A DNA stretch of 49,101 nt from DAOSVX01 sp964493665 (GTDB lineage Bacteria; Bacillota_I; Bacilli_A; RF39; UBA660): positions 1 through 49,101 of the forward strand of contig CAZBOZ010000007.1 of the NCBI GenBank assembly GCA_964493665.1, read 5' to 3'. Every line of letters begins with the position of its first letter. Positions within the stretch are counted from its first letter, which is position 1. Positions 1 through 7,285 of this stretch are shown in pieces. The position numbers and the translations under genes were made by a program. Under the pieces are notes generated by a model. That model was not told the DNA's origin. It made no database searches and saw nothing but the letters and a program-made list of their open reading frames with translations.

Positions 1-275
1 GTATCTTAATCTGCCGAACTGGAATTGGAATGAGTATTGCTTGCAATAAAGTAAAAGGCGTTAGATGTGCAAAAGTCGACAGTGAAGAAGAGGCAATCCT
101 ATCAAGAAATGATGAAAATGCCAATGTAATAGCTATAAACAGCGGAGTCGATAAAGAAGAAGCTTTGGCATTTATAAAAGCGTTTTTAAAAACTAAATTT
201 TCTCTAGATGAGAGGCATATAAGAAGAATTAATAAAATTAAAGCTTATGAGAATAGCAATCATGGAGAAGTATAA
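1..275 (+). CDS. rpiB: Ribose-5-phosphate isomerase B, C-terminal part
   Basis: 3' part of an RpiB/LacB-family sugar-phosphate isomerase; the 5' end lies outside the window and the first complete codon is at position 3. The enzyme interconverts ribose-5-phosphate and ribulose-5-phosphate in the pentose phosphate pathway. The visible start reads ILICRTGIGMSIACNKVKG, which is the family's substrate-binding loop (usually CGTGIGMSIAANK), followed by the AILSRNDENANV segment. The Gly after the Cys is Arg here, a substitution also seen in LacB-like members, so a related aldose-phosphate isomerase cannot be excluded. It overlaps the next gene by 14 bases, so the two are co-transcribed. Confidence 0.88.
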   Translation, partial: ILICRTGIGMSIACNKVKGVRCAKVDSEEEAILSRNDENANVIAINSGVDKEEALAFIKAFLKTKFSLDERHIRRINKIKAYENSNHGEV

Positions 276-462
276 AATAATAACATATGTTTTTGTTACT
301 CTTGCTTGTGCTTTTTCTTTATCAGGCATAAACTTTAATAATTTTTTTAAGAAAAATCATATTGTTGAAGCAAAATTATTTGTTGTTTTTATAACATTGG
401 CTCTAAGTTATTTAGTAACCAATTTCATAATAGAATTTTTAGAGATAAGTAAGATAATATAA
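262..462 (+). CDS. DUF1146 (YwzB-like) small membrane protein
   Basis: 66-residue protein with two predicted membrane helices (about residues 8-25 and 39-60) separated by a short basic loop. The pattern, first helix then LSGINFNNFFKKNH then second helix with SYLVTNFIIEFL, matches the DUF1146/YwzB family. These are short integral membrane proteins of Firmicutes with no known biochemical function, often near the ATP synthase/upp region. I chose ATG at 262 because the family begins a few residues before the first helix; an in-frame ATG at 247 is the alternative. It overlaps the rpiB end and is followed at once by a terminator. Confidence 0.72.
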   Translation: MEKYKIITYVFVTLACAFSLSGINFNNFFKKNHIVEAKLFVVFITLALSYLVTNFIIEFLEISKII

Positions 463-494
463 AAAAGCAATTAGGTTTTCCTGATTGCTTTTTT
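461..494. terminator. Bidirectional intrinsic terminator
   Basis: AAAAAAGCAATTAGG, loop TTTT, then CCTGATTGCTTTTTT. An A-run precedes the stem and a T-run follows, so it can stop rightward transcription from rpiB-DUF1146 and leftward transcription from agrB-agrD. Confidence 0.85.
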
Positions 495-511
495 GCTTTA
501 ATCCAAACCTA

Positions 512-622
512 TTAAAACTTTTTTAATAAGGACTTTGGACATTTTGGCTCGTCTATAAAGACTAAAATAGACCACCAAGGGAATGTAGATGCTGTAGCTA
601 ATAAATTTGCTAAACCATTCAT
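512..622 (-). CDS. agrD: AgrD-like autoinducing-peptide precursor
   Basis: 36-residue ORF downstream of agrB on the same strand, with a strong Shine-Dalgarno (TAGGAGG, complement of about 628-636) before its ATG. It has the three AgrD parts: a short hydrophobic N-terminal leader (MNGLANLLATA), a core region (STFPWWSILVFI) and an acidic/proline tail DEPKCPKSL. The tail matches the DE-x-x-x-P tail of known AgrDs (S. aureus DEVEVP, Listeria YEPKSP). If the cut comes before DEP, as in those peptides, the mature region has no Cys at the usual cyclisation position; Ser18 at -6 or Ser12 would have to close a lactone. The identification rests on size, tail motif and agrB neighbour. The processed form is inference. 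Confidence 0.8.
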   Translation of the reverse strand: MNGLANLLATASTFPWWSILVFIDEPKCPKSLLKKF

Positions 623-643
623 TTTTTGCCTCCTATCTTAATT

Positions 644-1207
644 TTAACCCAATAGCTTGTATGTTATTGGGTTTACTAGGAAAGCTTGGAAAACAACTGC
701 CGAAATGATTGCATTTTTTATTTCGGAACTTTCTATAAAAGCAAAAGCGCTTATATATATTAATAAAATCACTAATATTATAACTTTTCTTTTCTTATTT
801 TTCTCTTTATTGCAAAGTGGCCTTTTTTCTGTGCTTGCCGGAGAAAATAAGACAACTACAATTCCTAGAGCGACGATAATTAGAAGAGCTATCACATTTG
901 GAATTATAAAGGTTTTAATAATTATTGGAAATACTGAATACATAATTAAAGTTATAATCCAACATTGTAAATTGTTCTTTGCGTGAAAGCCGAATCCAAA
1001 GAATCTAAGAGGTAAAAATAATCCTACTAGCATAATTAGCTGAGGTAATGTTCTAAGAATAAGAGAGATTGTGATAATTGCCAGGAGTTTAGTGACTGTT
1101 GTATACATGCATTCTAGCCCATATCTTATTTCTTCTTTTTTTGTTTTAGAATATTTTTTAAACACAGATGATTTATTTAATATAAAATTTGAAAAATTTT
1201 CACGCAT
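644..1207 (-). CDS. agrB: Accessory gene regulator B (AgrB) peptide protease/exporter
   Basis: 187-residue integral membrane protein of the AgrB family, which cuts the C-terminal tail from AgrD, forms the cyclic peptide and helps export it. Catalytic residues are visible: His75 and Cys82 in FHAKNNLQC, with the same seven-residue spacing as His77/Cys84 of S. aureus AgrB. The family's R-x-x-x-G-x-x-HA region is LRFFGFGFHA, and the basic FSPASTEKRPL loop with the following Lys-rich stretch is also typical. About five or six membrane helices. The start at 1207 has AGAGG just upstream. agrD follows after 21 bases. No agrC kinase or agrA regulator lies within the window. Confidence 0.92.
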   Translation of the reverse strand: MRENFSNFILNKSSVFKKYSKTKKEEIRYGLECMYTTVTKLLAIITISLILRTLPQLIMLVGLFLPLRFFGFGFHAKNNLQCWIITLIMYSVFPIIIKTFIIPNVIALLIIVALGIVVVLFSPASTEKRPLCNKEKNKKRKVIILVILLIYISAFAFIESSEIKNAIISAVVFQAFLVNPITYKLLG

Positions 1208-1342
1208 TTCTGGGCCTCTTAATTTTTATCTTTTTATTAATTAAAACATATTGCTATCAATTAATAAAGGAAAAATTAAAAATATAGATATTAAAACAGT
1301 TTAAGCACTATATTTAATGATATAATTGATCCGGTGATATAT

Positions 1343-1840
1343 ATGCTAAAACTAGAACAAAAAACCAATATAATTGAACAAGATGATCTTGCTTTTTTTG
1401 ACATGAAAGATTCTAATGATTTGTATAATAAATTAAGGTATGAATTTGAGAAACTTTCTCCAAAAAGTACAAATGTTTATGAGCTTATGAATTTTATTTT
1501 TACAGCTAATCATTTATATGATTGGATAAAATTCGACAAAAAAGTATCAATAAAAACCAAAAAGCTTATCACTAAACTCCTTCCAATTACAACAGATTCT
1601 GACTTTGGAGTTTTGCGAGCTTTATGTAATAGAAGTAAACACTTTAATCCTGACCAATATGATAAGAGCAAAGGAAAATGTGAAACAATTGATCCGGATA
1701 TTAGTTATTGGACCGGAATTGAATATGAGGGAACATACTTTTTTGTTGTTGTGAAGGGGAAAAAAACGAAAGTATATGATTTGTGCTCTATGGTGTTTTC
1801 AAAATATACTGTCGCTTTGAATAAAATAGAAATAATTTAA
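1343..1840 (+). CDS. HEPN-like protein of unknown function
   Basis: 165-residue soluble, mainly alpha-helical protein. I do not recognise a named family with certainty. The segment ANHLYDWIKFDKK followed about 50 residues later by RALCNRSKHF resembles HEPN-type proteins, where an R/N-x-x-x-H element follows an acidic-aromatic helix. The final third is predicted beta-rich (YWTGIEYEGTYFFVVVKGKK). ATG at 1343 has GGTG about 6 bases upstream; an in-frame GTG at 1334 overlaps that site and is less likely. It stands alone between agrBD and the restriction-modification pair, suggesting an accessory or defence role, which is inference from context. Confidence 0.45.
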   Translation: MLKLEQKTNIIEQDDLAFFDMKDSNDLYNKLRYEFEKLSPKSTNVYELMNFIFTANHLYDWIKFDKKVSIKTKKLITKLLPITTDSDFGVLRALCNRSKHFNPDQYDKSKGKCETIDPDISYWTGIEYEGTYFFVVVKGKKTKVYDLCSMVFSKYTVALNKIEII

Positions 1841-1967
1841 TCACAAATTTTTATATGTTTACATCTAAGTCAAAAAAATAGCAGAAAAGAGACCCTCATT
1901 TAATAAAATTATTAAGTATATTTTTATTAAAAACTTATGATTGCTCTACAGCTTATTTACAATTTTA

Positions 1968-1976
1968 TGATATAAT
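1968..1976 (+). promoter_or_regulatory. Candidate extended -10 promoter of the R-M operon
   Basis: TGATATAAT, about 60 bases before the endonuclease ATG. No convincing -35 at proper spacing, which is common for extended -10 promoters. The 1841-2034 gap otherwise holds only A/T-rich sequence. Confidence 0.4.
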
Positions 1977-2034
1977 ATAAATATATATATATAATTAAAA
2001 AATGTTATATTAGATATAAGAATAGGAGCAAAAA

Positions 2035-2838
2035 ATGAAAAGAGTAATAATTGATATTGATTATTTTAAAAGTTATCGTCAATATATGGGATTTAATAAT
2101 CAAAGCACAGCAAAAGCATTCCTTAGCGCAAAAGATATAATGCCATCAGTTGATTTTAATTATATTGAAAGCTTAAATATTAGATTGTTTGAGATTATAG
2201 ATAAGTTGAATTTCATTGTTTCATCTGAAATAAAGATTGCTGATATTGATAAATTTAAAGAGCAATTTATTTTAAAAGCATATCTTTTGATGAAGGGAAG
2301 CAATATTATAGCTAAATTAAATAATCAAGGCAGAAGGCCCGAAGAAGTTTATTTCTCTTGGATGAGGGGATATACAATAGCAAATTATTTTATGAAAGCG
2401 CTTTCAATCATGTTTGGCATTGATGTGGGACAAATAGAAATGATTGGCGGAGATGATTTAAAAAACATTGATACTTTTAAAAGAACACCAACCGCTGACT
2501 TACAGCTTAATTTTAATGATATTGGGCTTGTAAGGATTGAGGTTCAGTCCGGATTCCAGGGAACTAATGATATAAAGCAGCATAAAGTTATTGAAGCAAA
2601 AAAGATTTTTTTGGAAAAGGGGATAATAACCATTGTTGTTCATTTTGATGTGTACAATGGGCAAGTGGCTGTTGTTAGGTTAGATAATATTAATGACAAT
2701 GATATTAACTGGATAACTAGACAGCAGATGGAAGGCCAAACCGTTTTTAATATTGATCAAAATTTGTTTGTGTGGAAATTAACAGAAAAATGTTTAACAA
2801 AAGAAGAAATAAAGGAGCTAATAATAACAAATGAATAA
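2035..2838 (+). CDS. Probable type II restriction endonuclease
   Basis: 267 residues. Called a restriction enzyme because it overlaps a cytosine-5 DNA methyltransferase by 8 bases and carries a plausible PD-(D/E)xK nuclease core: Asp155 in PTADLQL, then Glu169-Val-Gln171 in RIEVQSG, a D...ExQ variant of the usual D...ExK. Conserved-looking basic residues follow in GTNDIKQHKVIEAKK. The N-terminal 130 residues are helical and may hold the recognition part. I cannot assign the recognition sequence or name the exact subfamily. The Shine-Dalgarno AGGAG is 7 bases before the ATG. An Mrr-like or accessory R-M protein is the alternative. Confidence 0.72.
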   Translation: MKRVIIDIDYFKSYRQYMGFNNQSTAKAFLSAKDIMPSVDFNYIESLNIRLFEIIDKLNFIVSSEIKIADIDKFKEQFILKAYLLMKGSNIIAKLNNQGRRPEEVYFSWMRGYTIANYFMKALSIMFGIDVGQIEMIGGDDLKNIDTFKRTPTADLQLNFNDIGLVRIEVQSGFQGTNDIKQHKVIEAKKIFLEKGIITIVVHFDVYNGQVAVVRLDNINDNDINWITRQQMEGQTVFNIDQNLFVWKLTEKCLTKEEIKELIITNE

Positions 2839-3946
2839 AAAAATCACAATAATCGATCTTTTTTCCGGTGTTGGTGGCCTGACTTATGGCTTTTATCACA
2901 ACAATAATTATCAAATTTTAGCTGCTAATGAAATTTTGCCAAATATGGCAAAAGCTTATTCTTTAAATCATCCTAATGTTAAAATGTATTGTGATGATAT
3001 AAAAAATTTAAGCATTTCCCATTTAAAAAAAGATCTTGGCATAAAACAGGGACAAGTTGATATAATAATTGGGGGCCCTCCTTGCCAAGCTTATTCAACT
3101 GTTGGCAAAAGACTTTTAGATGATCCAAGGGGTGCCTTGTTTCAAGAATACTATAGAATTTTAAAAGAAGTTAATCCTAAATTTTTTCTTTTTGAAAATG
3201 TGAAAGGATTAATTTCCATGCAAAACGGTGAACTTATAAAAACAATTATAGAACTTTTTTCTTCACTTGGATATAAAGTTCAGTATAAAATTTTAAATGC
3301 CGCAGATTATGGCGCTCCACAAATTAGAGAGAGGGTTATAATTACCGGCACAAAATTGAAGTCTGACTTCATTTATCCGGAATCAACACACTACAATCCC
3401 GACAAAAAAGAAGAAAAAAATAAAAAACCATATTTAACGGTTTGTGATGCTATAAGCGATTTGCCTTTTATTGGAAACGGCGAAGAAAGTTCGGAATATA
3501 GCTCTGATCCGCAAAATGATTTTCAAAAAAAAATGAGAAAAGATGCACCGCAAAAATTGTCTGATCACAATTCTGCTAAGAACAATGAGGGATTAATAAG
3601 GATAATGAATAATTTGCCAGATGGTGGATCGCCAAAGGATATTCCAAGAGATTTAAGGCCAAAATCGGGATTTGGGAATACTTACTGTAGATTATGGTGG
3701 AATAAACCTTCTACTACCATAACTAGAAATTTAGGAACTCCGTCATCATCTAGGTGTGTGCATCCTAAAGCCTCAAGAGCTTTAACAACAAGAGAGGGAG
3801 CGAGAATTCAATGTTTTCCTGATAACTATATTTTTTATGGTTCTAGAAGCGAAAAAAATCTTCAGATCGGAAACGCCGTCCCAACAATACTTTCCGAAGT
3901 TTTGGCAGCCGCAATATTAACACATTTTTTGGGTAAAAAAGATTGA
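2831..3946 (+). CDS. DNA (cytosine-5-)-methyltransferase
   Basis: 371-residue C5 DNA methyltransferase, the protective half of the type II R-M system. Motifs are in canonical order: I IDLFSGVGGLTYGF (residues 8-21, AdoMet binding), IV GGPPCQAYS with catalytic Cys85, VI FENVKGL (Glu122), VIII Q164-I-R-E-R168, then a target-recognition region (about 180-310), IX TREGARIQCFPD and X GNAVP. All catalytic residues are intact and the length is normal. It transfers a methyl group to C5 of cytosine in the same site cut by the upstream gene; that sequence cannot be read from the protein by eye. Confidence 0.95.
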   Translation: MNKKITIIDLFSGVGGLTYGFYHNNNYQILAANEILPNMAKAYSLNHPNVKMYCDDIKNLSISHLKKDLGIKQGQVDIIIGGPPCQAYSTVGKRLLDDPRGALFQEYYRILKEVNPKFFLFENVKGLISMQNGELIKTIIELFSSLGYKVQYKILNAADYGAPQIRERVIITGTKLKSDFIYPESTHYNPDKKEEKNKKPYLTVCDAISDLPFIGNGEESSEYSSDPQNDFQKKMRKDAPQKLSDHNSAKNNEGLIRIMNNLPDGGSPKDIPRDLRPKSGFGNTYCRLWWNKPSTTITRNLGTPSSSRCVHPKASRALTTREGARIQCFPDNYIFYGSRSEKNLQIGNAVPTILSEVLAAAILTHFLGKKD

Positions 3947-3981
3947 AATGTTAAATATTAACAAAGATTGAAATTAGTTAA

Positions 3982-4131
3982 GCAGATTATAATGGGGTTT
4001 ATACACTTTTAATAAAAAAACTGTCTTACTTGTTTTCAACAAGTTATAGAGCCAAAATGCTTGATTATTTTGCCAATAACTTGGCAGTTAATTCTAAGGG
4101 TTTACAAGCTTCTGAAGTAATAGAACTATAA
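3982..4131 (+). pseudogene. 3' fragment of an unidentified gene after the R-M module
   Basis: A frame open from just after a stop at 3979-3981 to TAA at 4129-4131 encodes about 49 residues (core SYLFSTSYRAKMLDYFANN, end SKGLQASEVIEL). There is no ATG before residue 25 and no Shine-Dalgarno, so it looks like the tail of a longer protein whose front is missing. Composition is protein-like rather than random A/T sequence. I do not recognise the family. It sits between the methyltransferase and hpf, where a gene may have been truncated by insertion of the R-M module. It could also be chance. Confidence 0.35.
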
Positions 4132-4182
4132 GGTAGAATTTCTTTTAATAAAATGATAAAATAAAATTAGGAGGATGAGGTA

Positions 4183-4716
4183 ATGAAAATAAATATTCGT
4201 AGTGACAAAATAAAAATAACTGTATCTATAAAAAATTACATAACAGAGAAATTGTCAAAAATGGATCAATATTTTGAAAAGCCTGATGATATATCCGCCA
4301 ATGTTTTTATAAGATCAAAGAATCTAGAAGAAAGAATAGAAGTAACCGTACTAACTAGTAAATATACTTTAAGAGCTGAAGAGTGCCATTCTGATTTATA
4401 TGCAGCGATAGATTTAGTTGTTGATAAATTGGAAGCTCAGATAAGGAAGAATAAAACCAAGTTTCAAAAAAGATATAAAGGGGAAGATATTCAAGATTTT
4501 AACTTTAATTATGAAGATTTAGATGAATCATCTAATGACTCTAAGATAGTTAAAAGAAAAAACATTGAAGTTAAATTAATGGATGAAGAAGAGGCAATAT
4601 TACAAATGAATCTTTTAAATCATGATTTCTTTTTATTCAACAACGCGGAAGAGAACTGCTATTCAGTTATCTATTTACGAAAAGATGGCCAATACGGAAT
4701 AATAAATGCTAAATAA
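4183..4716 (+). CDS. hpf: Ribosome hibernation promoting factor, long form
   Basis: 177 residues, the length of the long HPF (YvyD) of Firmicutes, which dimerises 70S ribosomes into inactive 100S particles in slow growth. The N-terminal S30AE domain (about 1-100) holds the beta-alpha-beta fold and basic helix LEAQIRKNKTKFQKRYKG. An acidic linker follows (about 105-120), then the C-terminal dimerisation domain VKRKNIEVKLMDEEEAI...GIINAK. Strong AGGAGGATGAGG before ATG. hpf directly before secA-prfB is standard Firmicute order. The terminator that follows separates it from secA. Confidence 0.94.
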   Translation: MKINIRSDKIKITVSIKNYITEKLSKMDQYFEKPDDISANVFIRSKNLEERIEVTVLTSKYTLRAEECHSDLYAAIDLVVDKLEAQIRKNKTKFQKRYKGEDIQDFNFNYEDLDESSNDSKIVKRKNIEVKLMDEEEAILQMNLLNHDFFLFNNAEENCYSVIYLRKDGQYGIINAK

Positions 4717-4737
4717 AGAGTTTAAAACTCTTTTTTT
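4715..4737 (+). terminator. Intrinsic terminator after hpf
   Basis: AAAGAGTTTAAAACTCTTTTTTT: a GAGTTT/AAACTC stem with a seven-T run, overlapping the hpf stop codon. Confidence 0.75.
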
Positions 4738-4738
4738 A

Positions 4739-4747
4739 TGCTATAAT
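4739..4747 (+). promoter_or_regulatory. Extended -10 promoter of secA
   Basis: TGCTATAAT directly after the hpf terminator and 22 bases before the secA ATG. The same TGCTATAAT-type box occurs before several other operons in this window. Confidence 0.6.
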
Positions 4748-4769
4748 ATTTTAAGTGGAGGAATCAACA

Positions 4770-7262
4770 ATGGGAATACTAAGAAAATTATTCGATTCAG
4801 AATATAAAGAGCTATTAAAATTTAATAAAATAGCTGAAAATATAGTGGCTTTAGATGAAGAAATGACCAAACTGACAGATGAAGAATTAAAGTCTAAAAC
4901 CGAAAAATTTAAAAAAGAATTAGCTGAAGGTAAAACAATAGAAGATATTCTAGTGGAAGCTTTTGCGGTGGTTAGAGAAACTGCTTACAGGGTTATTGGT
5001 GAAAAACCATTCTTTGTTCAAGTAGTTGGTGGGCTGGCAATTCATTATGGCAATATAGCTGAAATGAAAACCGGTGAAGGAAAGACTTTGACATCAACAA
5101 TGCCAGCTTATTTAAATGCTCTAGCAGGAGAGGGAGTTCATATAATTACAGTTAATGAATTCTTAGCAAAACGTGACTCTGAGTGGATGGGATCTATATT
5201 CAGATTTCTAGGTCTAACAGTTGGGTTAAATGTTAGAGAATTATCACCAAAAGAAAAAAGGGAAGTATATGCTTCTGATATAGTTTATTCAACTAATAAT
5301 GAAATCGGATTTGACTATTTAAGAGATAATATGGTGGTTAGAAGTGAAGACCGAGTTCAAAGAAAATTAAACTTTGTAATAATAGATGAGGTTGACTCAG
5401 TTTTAATAGATGAAGCAAGAACTCCATTAATTATATCTGGTGGCAAATTTGATTCAGCACAATTATACATAGATGCTGACCGTGGTGTAAAAAAATTAAA
5501 AAATGAAGAAGACTACACAGTAGATGAAAAAACTAAAAATGTTTCTTTGACCGAAAATGGTGGCAAAAGAATGGAATCCATATTTAACTTAAACAATTTA
5601 TATGATATGGATAATTCAGTTTTGGTTCATCATATAAACCAAGCTTTAAAAGCTAATTACGGAATGAAAAAAGATGTAGATTATGTTATTGAAGAGGATG
5701 CTATTATAATAGTTGACCAATTTACTGGAAGACTTATGCATGGTCGTCAATTTAGTGAAGGATTACATCAAGCTATTGAAGCTAAAGAAGGCGTAACCAT
5801 AAATGAAGAAACCAAAACTGTTGCTACCATAACATTTCAAAACCTATTTAGAATGTACAATAAACTATCTGGTATGACTGGAACAGCTAAAACTGAAGAA
5901 GAAGAATTTAGAAATATTTATAACATGTATGTAATTCAAATTCCTACTAATAAACCTGTTGTTAGGGAAGATTACTCTGATTTAGTTTATGCCACTGAAA
6001 AAGGAAAATATACAGCTATAGTAGACACAATAAAAGAGATACATGGTGAAGGAGAACCAATTTTAGTTGGAACAATTTCTGTTGAATCAAATGAACATTT
6101 AAGTGGACTATTAAGAAAAGCCGGAATACCTCATGAAGTTTTAAATGCTAAAAACCATGCTAGAGAAGCTGAAATAATAGCTAAAGCTGGAGAAAAAGGA
6201 TCGGTAACAATAGCAACTAATATGGCAGGCCGTGGAACTGATATAAAACTTGGGCAAGGGGTTAAAGAACTTGGCGGATTATATGTTTTAGGAACCGAAA
6301 GACACGAATCAAGACGTATTGATAATCAGTTAAGAGGACGTTCTGGTAGGCAAGGAGATCCAGGTAAAAGTCAATTCTTTGTTTCATTTGAAGATGATTT
6401 AATGAGGCGATTTGGTACTGAGAGAATTAAACTAATGATCCAAAATTTAGGTATGCCCGAAACTCAAGCAATTAGCTCTGGTATGTTCACTAGGAGCATT
6501 GAATCAGCTCAGAAAAAAGTTGAAGGCAATAACTTTGATACTAGAAAAAATCTTCTTGATTATGATGACATAATGAATGAGCAAAGGGAAATAATTTATT
6601 CTAGGAGAAATGAAATATTAGATAGTTTAGACATTCATTCCAGAATATTAGAGACATTTACTAATGCTATTGATAATCTTGTAAGTAATCATATACCTCC
6701 AGAAGGCTATTTAACTACCCATGATTATGAAGAAATATGTGAATTTGTAAATACCAACTATTTAAAAAACAACCATTTAGTAGTAGATGAAATAGCTAAT
6801 AAAAAAGAAGAAGAAGTAACTGAAATTATTAAAAATCGTGTTTTTACTGATTATGAAAATAAAATGTCAAAAATTCCCGAAGAGTTGCACAATGAATTTG
6901 AAAAAAATGTTTCGCTTAGAATTATTGATACTAGTTGGGTAGAACATATTAGTACAATGGAACATCTAAGAGAAGGAATAAACCTTCGTGGCTGGAGCGG
7001 AGCTAATCCGTTACAAGCTTATACCTTAGAAGGATTTGAGACTTTTGAAAAAATGCTTAGTGATATTGATTTAAAAATATCTATCTTCTTATTAAAAACT
7101 GAAATAAGAACCAATGTAGAAAGAAAACAAACTTTAAAAGGACAAGCTAATGATGGAAAAGAGAAAGCTAAAAGCACACCGAAAAGAAGCAACAAAATTG
7201 GTAGAAATGAACAATGTCCTTGTGGAAGCGGCAAAAAATATAAAAACTGTTGCGGGAAATAA
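4770..7262 (+). CDS. secA: Preprotein translocase ATPase SecA
   Basis: 830-residue cytoplasmic motor that drives unfolded preproteins through SecYEG. Walker A MKTGEGKTL is near residues 98-106, the DEAD-type Walker B region is DEVDSVLIDEARTPLI, the preprotein cross-linking domain follows, and motif VI is QLRGRSGRQGDPG. The protein ends in the SecB/lipid-binding zinc motif CPCGSGKKYKNCC, so it is full length. ATG at 4770 is chosen because GGAGG lies 6-11 bases upstream; the in-frame GTG at 4755 overlaps that site. It is followed without a terminator by the AIPR gene, which separates it from its usual neighbour prfB. Confidence 0.98.
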   Translation: MGILRKLFDSEYKELLKFNKIAENIVALDEEMTKLTDEELKSKTEKFKKELAEGKTIEDILVEAFAVVRETAYRVIGEKPFFVQVVGGLAIHYGNIAEMKTGEGKTLTSTMPAYLNALAGEGVHIITVNEFLAKRDSEWMGSIFRFLGLTVGLNVRELSPKEKREVYASDIVYSTNNEIGFDYLRDNMVVRSEDRVQRKLNFVIIDEVDSVLIDEARTPLIISGGKFDSAQLYIDADRGVKKLKNEEDYTVDEKTKNVSLTENGGKRMESIFNLNNLYDMDNSVLVHHINQALKANYGMKKDVDYVIEEDAIIIVDQFTGRLMHGRQFSEGLHQAIEAKEGVTINEETKTVATITFQNLFRMYNKLSGMTGTAKTEEEEFRNIYNMYVIQIPTNKPVVREDYSDLVYATEKGKYTAIVDTIKEIHGEGEPILVGTISVESNEHLSGLLRKAGIPHEVLNAKNHAREAEIIAKAGEKGSVTIATNMAGRGTDIKLGQGVKELGGLYVLGTERHESRRIDNQLRGRSGRQGDPGKSQFFVSFEDDLMRRFGTERIKLMIQNLGMPETQAISSGMFTRSIESAQKKVEGNNFDTRKNLLDYDDIMNEQREIIYSRRNEILDSLDIHSRILETFTNAIDNLVSNHIPPEGYLTTHDYEEICEFVNTNYLKNNHLVVDEIANKKEEEVTEIIKNRVFTDYENKMSKIPEELHNEFEKNVSLRIIDTSWVEHISTMEHLREGINLRGWSGANPLQAYTLEGFETFEKMLSDIDLKISIFLLKTEIRTNVERKQTLKGQANDGKEKAKSTPKRSNKIGRNEQCPCGSGKKYKNCCGK

Positions 7263-7285
7263 TATTGTAATATGGAGGGCTTTTA

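Noticed and set aside
657..986. Open frame on the + strand opposite agrB (109 codons)
   Set aside because: It is antisense to a well-supported agrB, has no ribosome-binding site and no family features.
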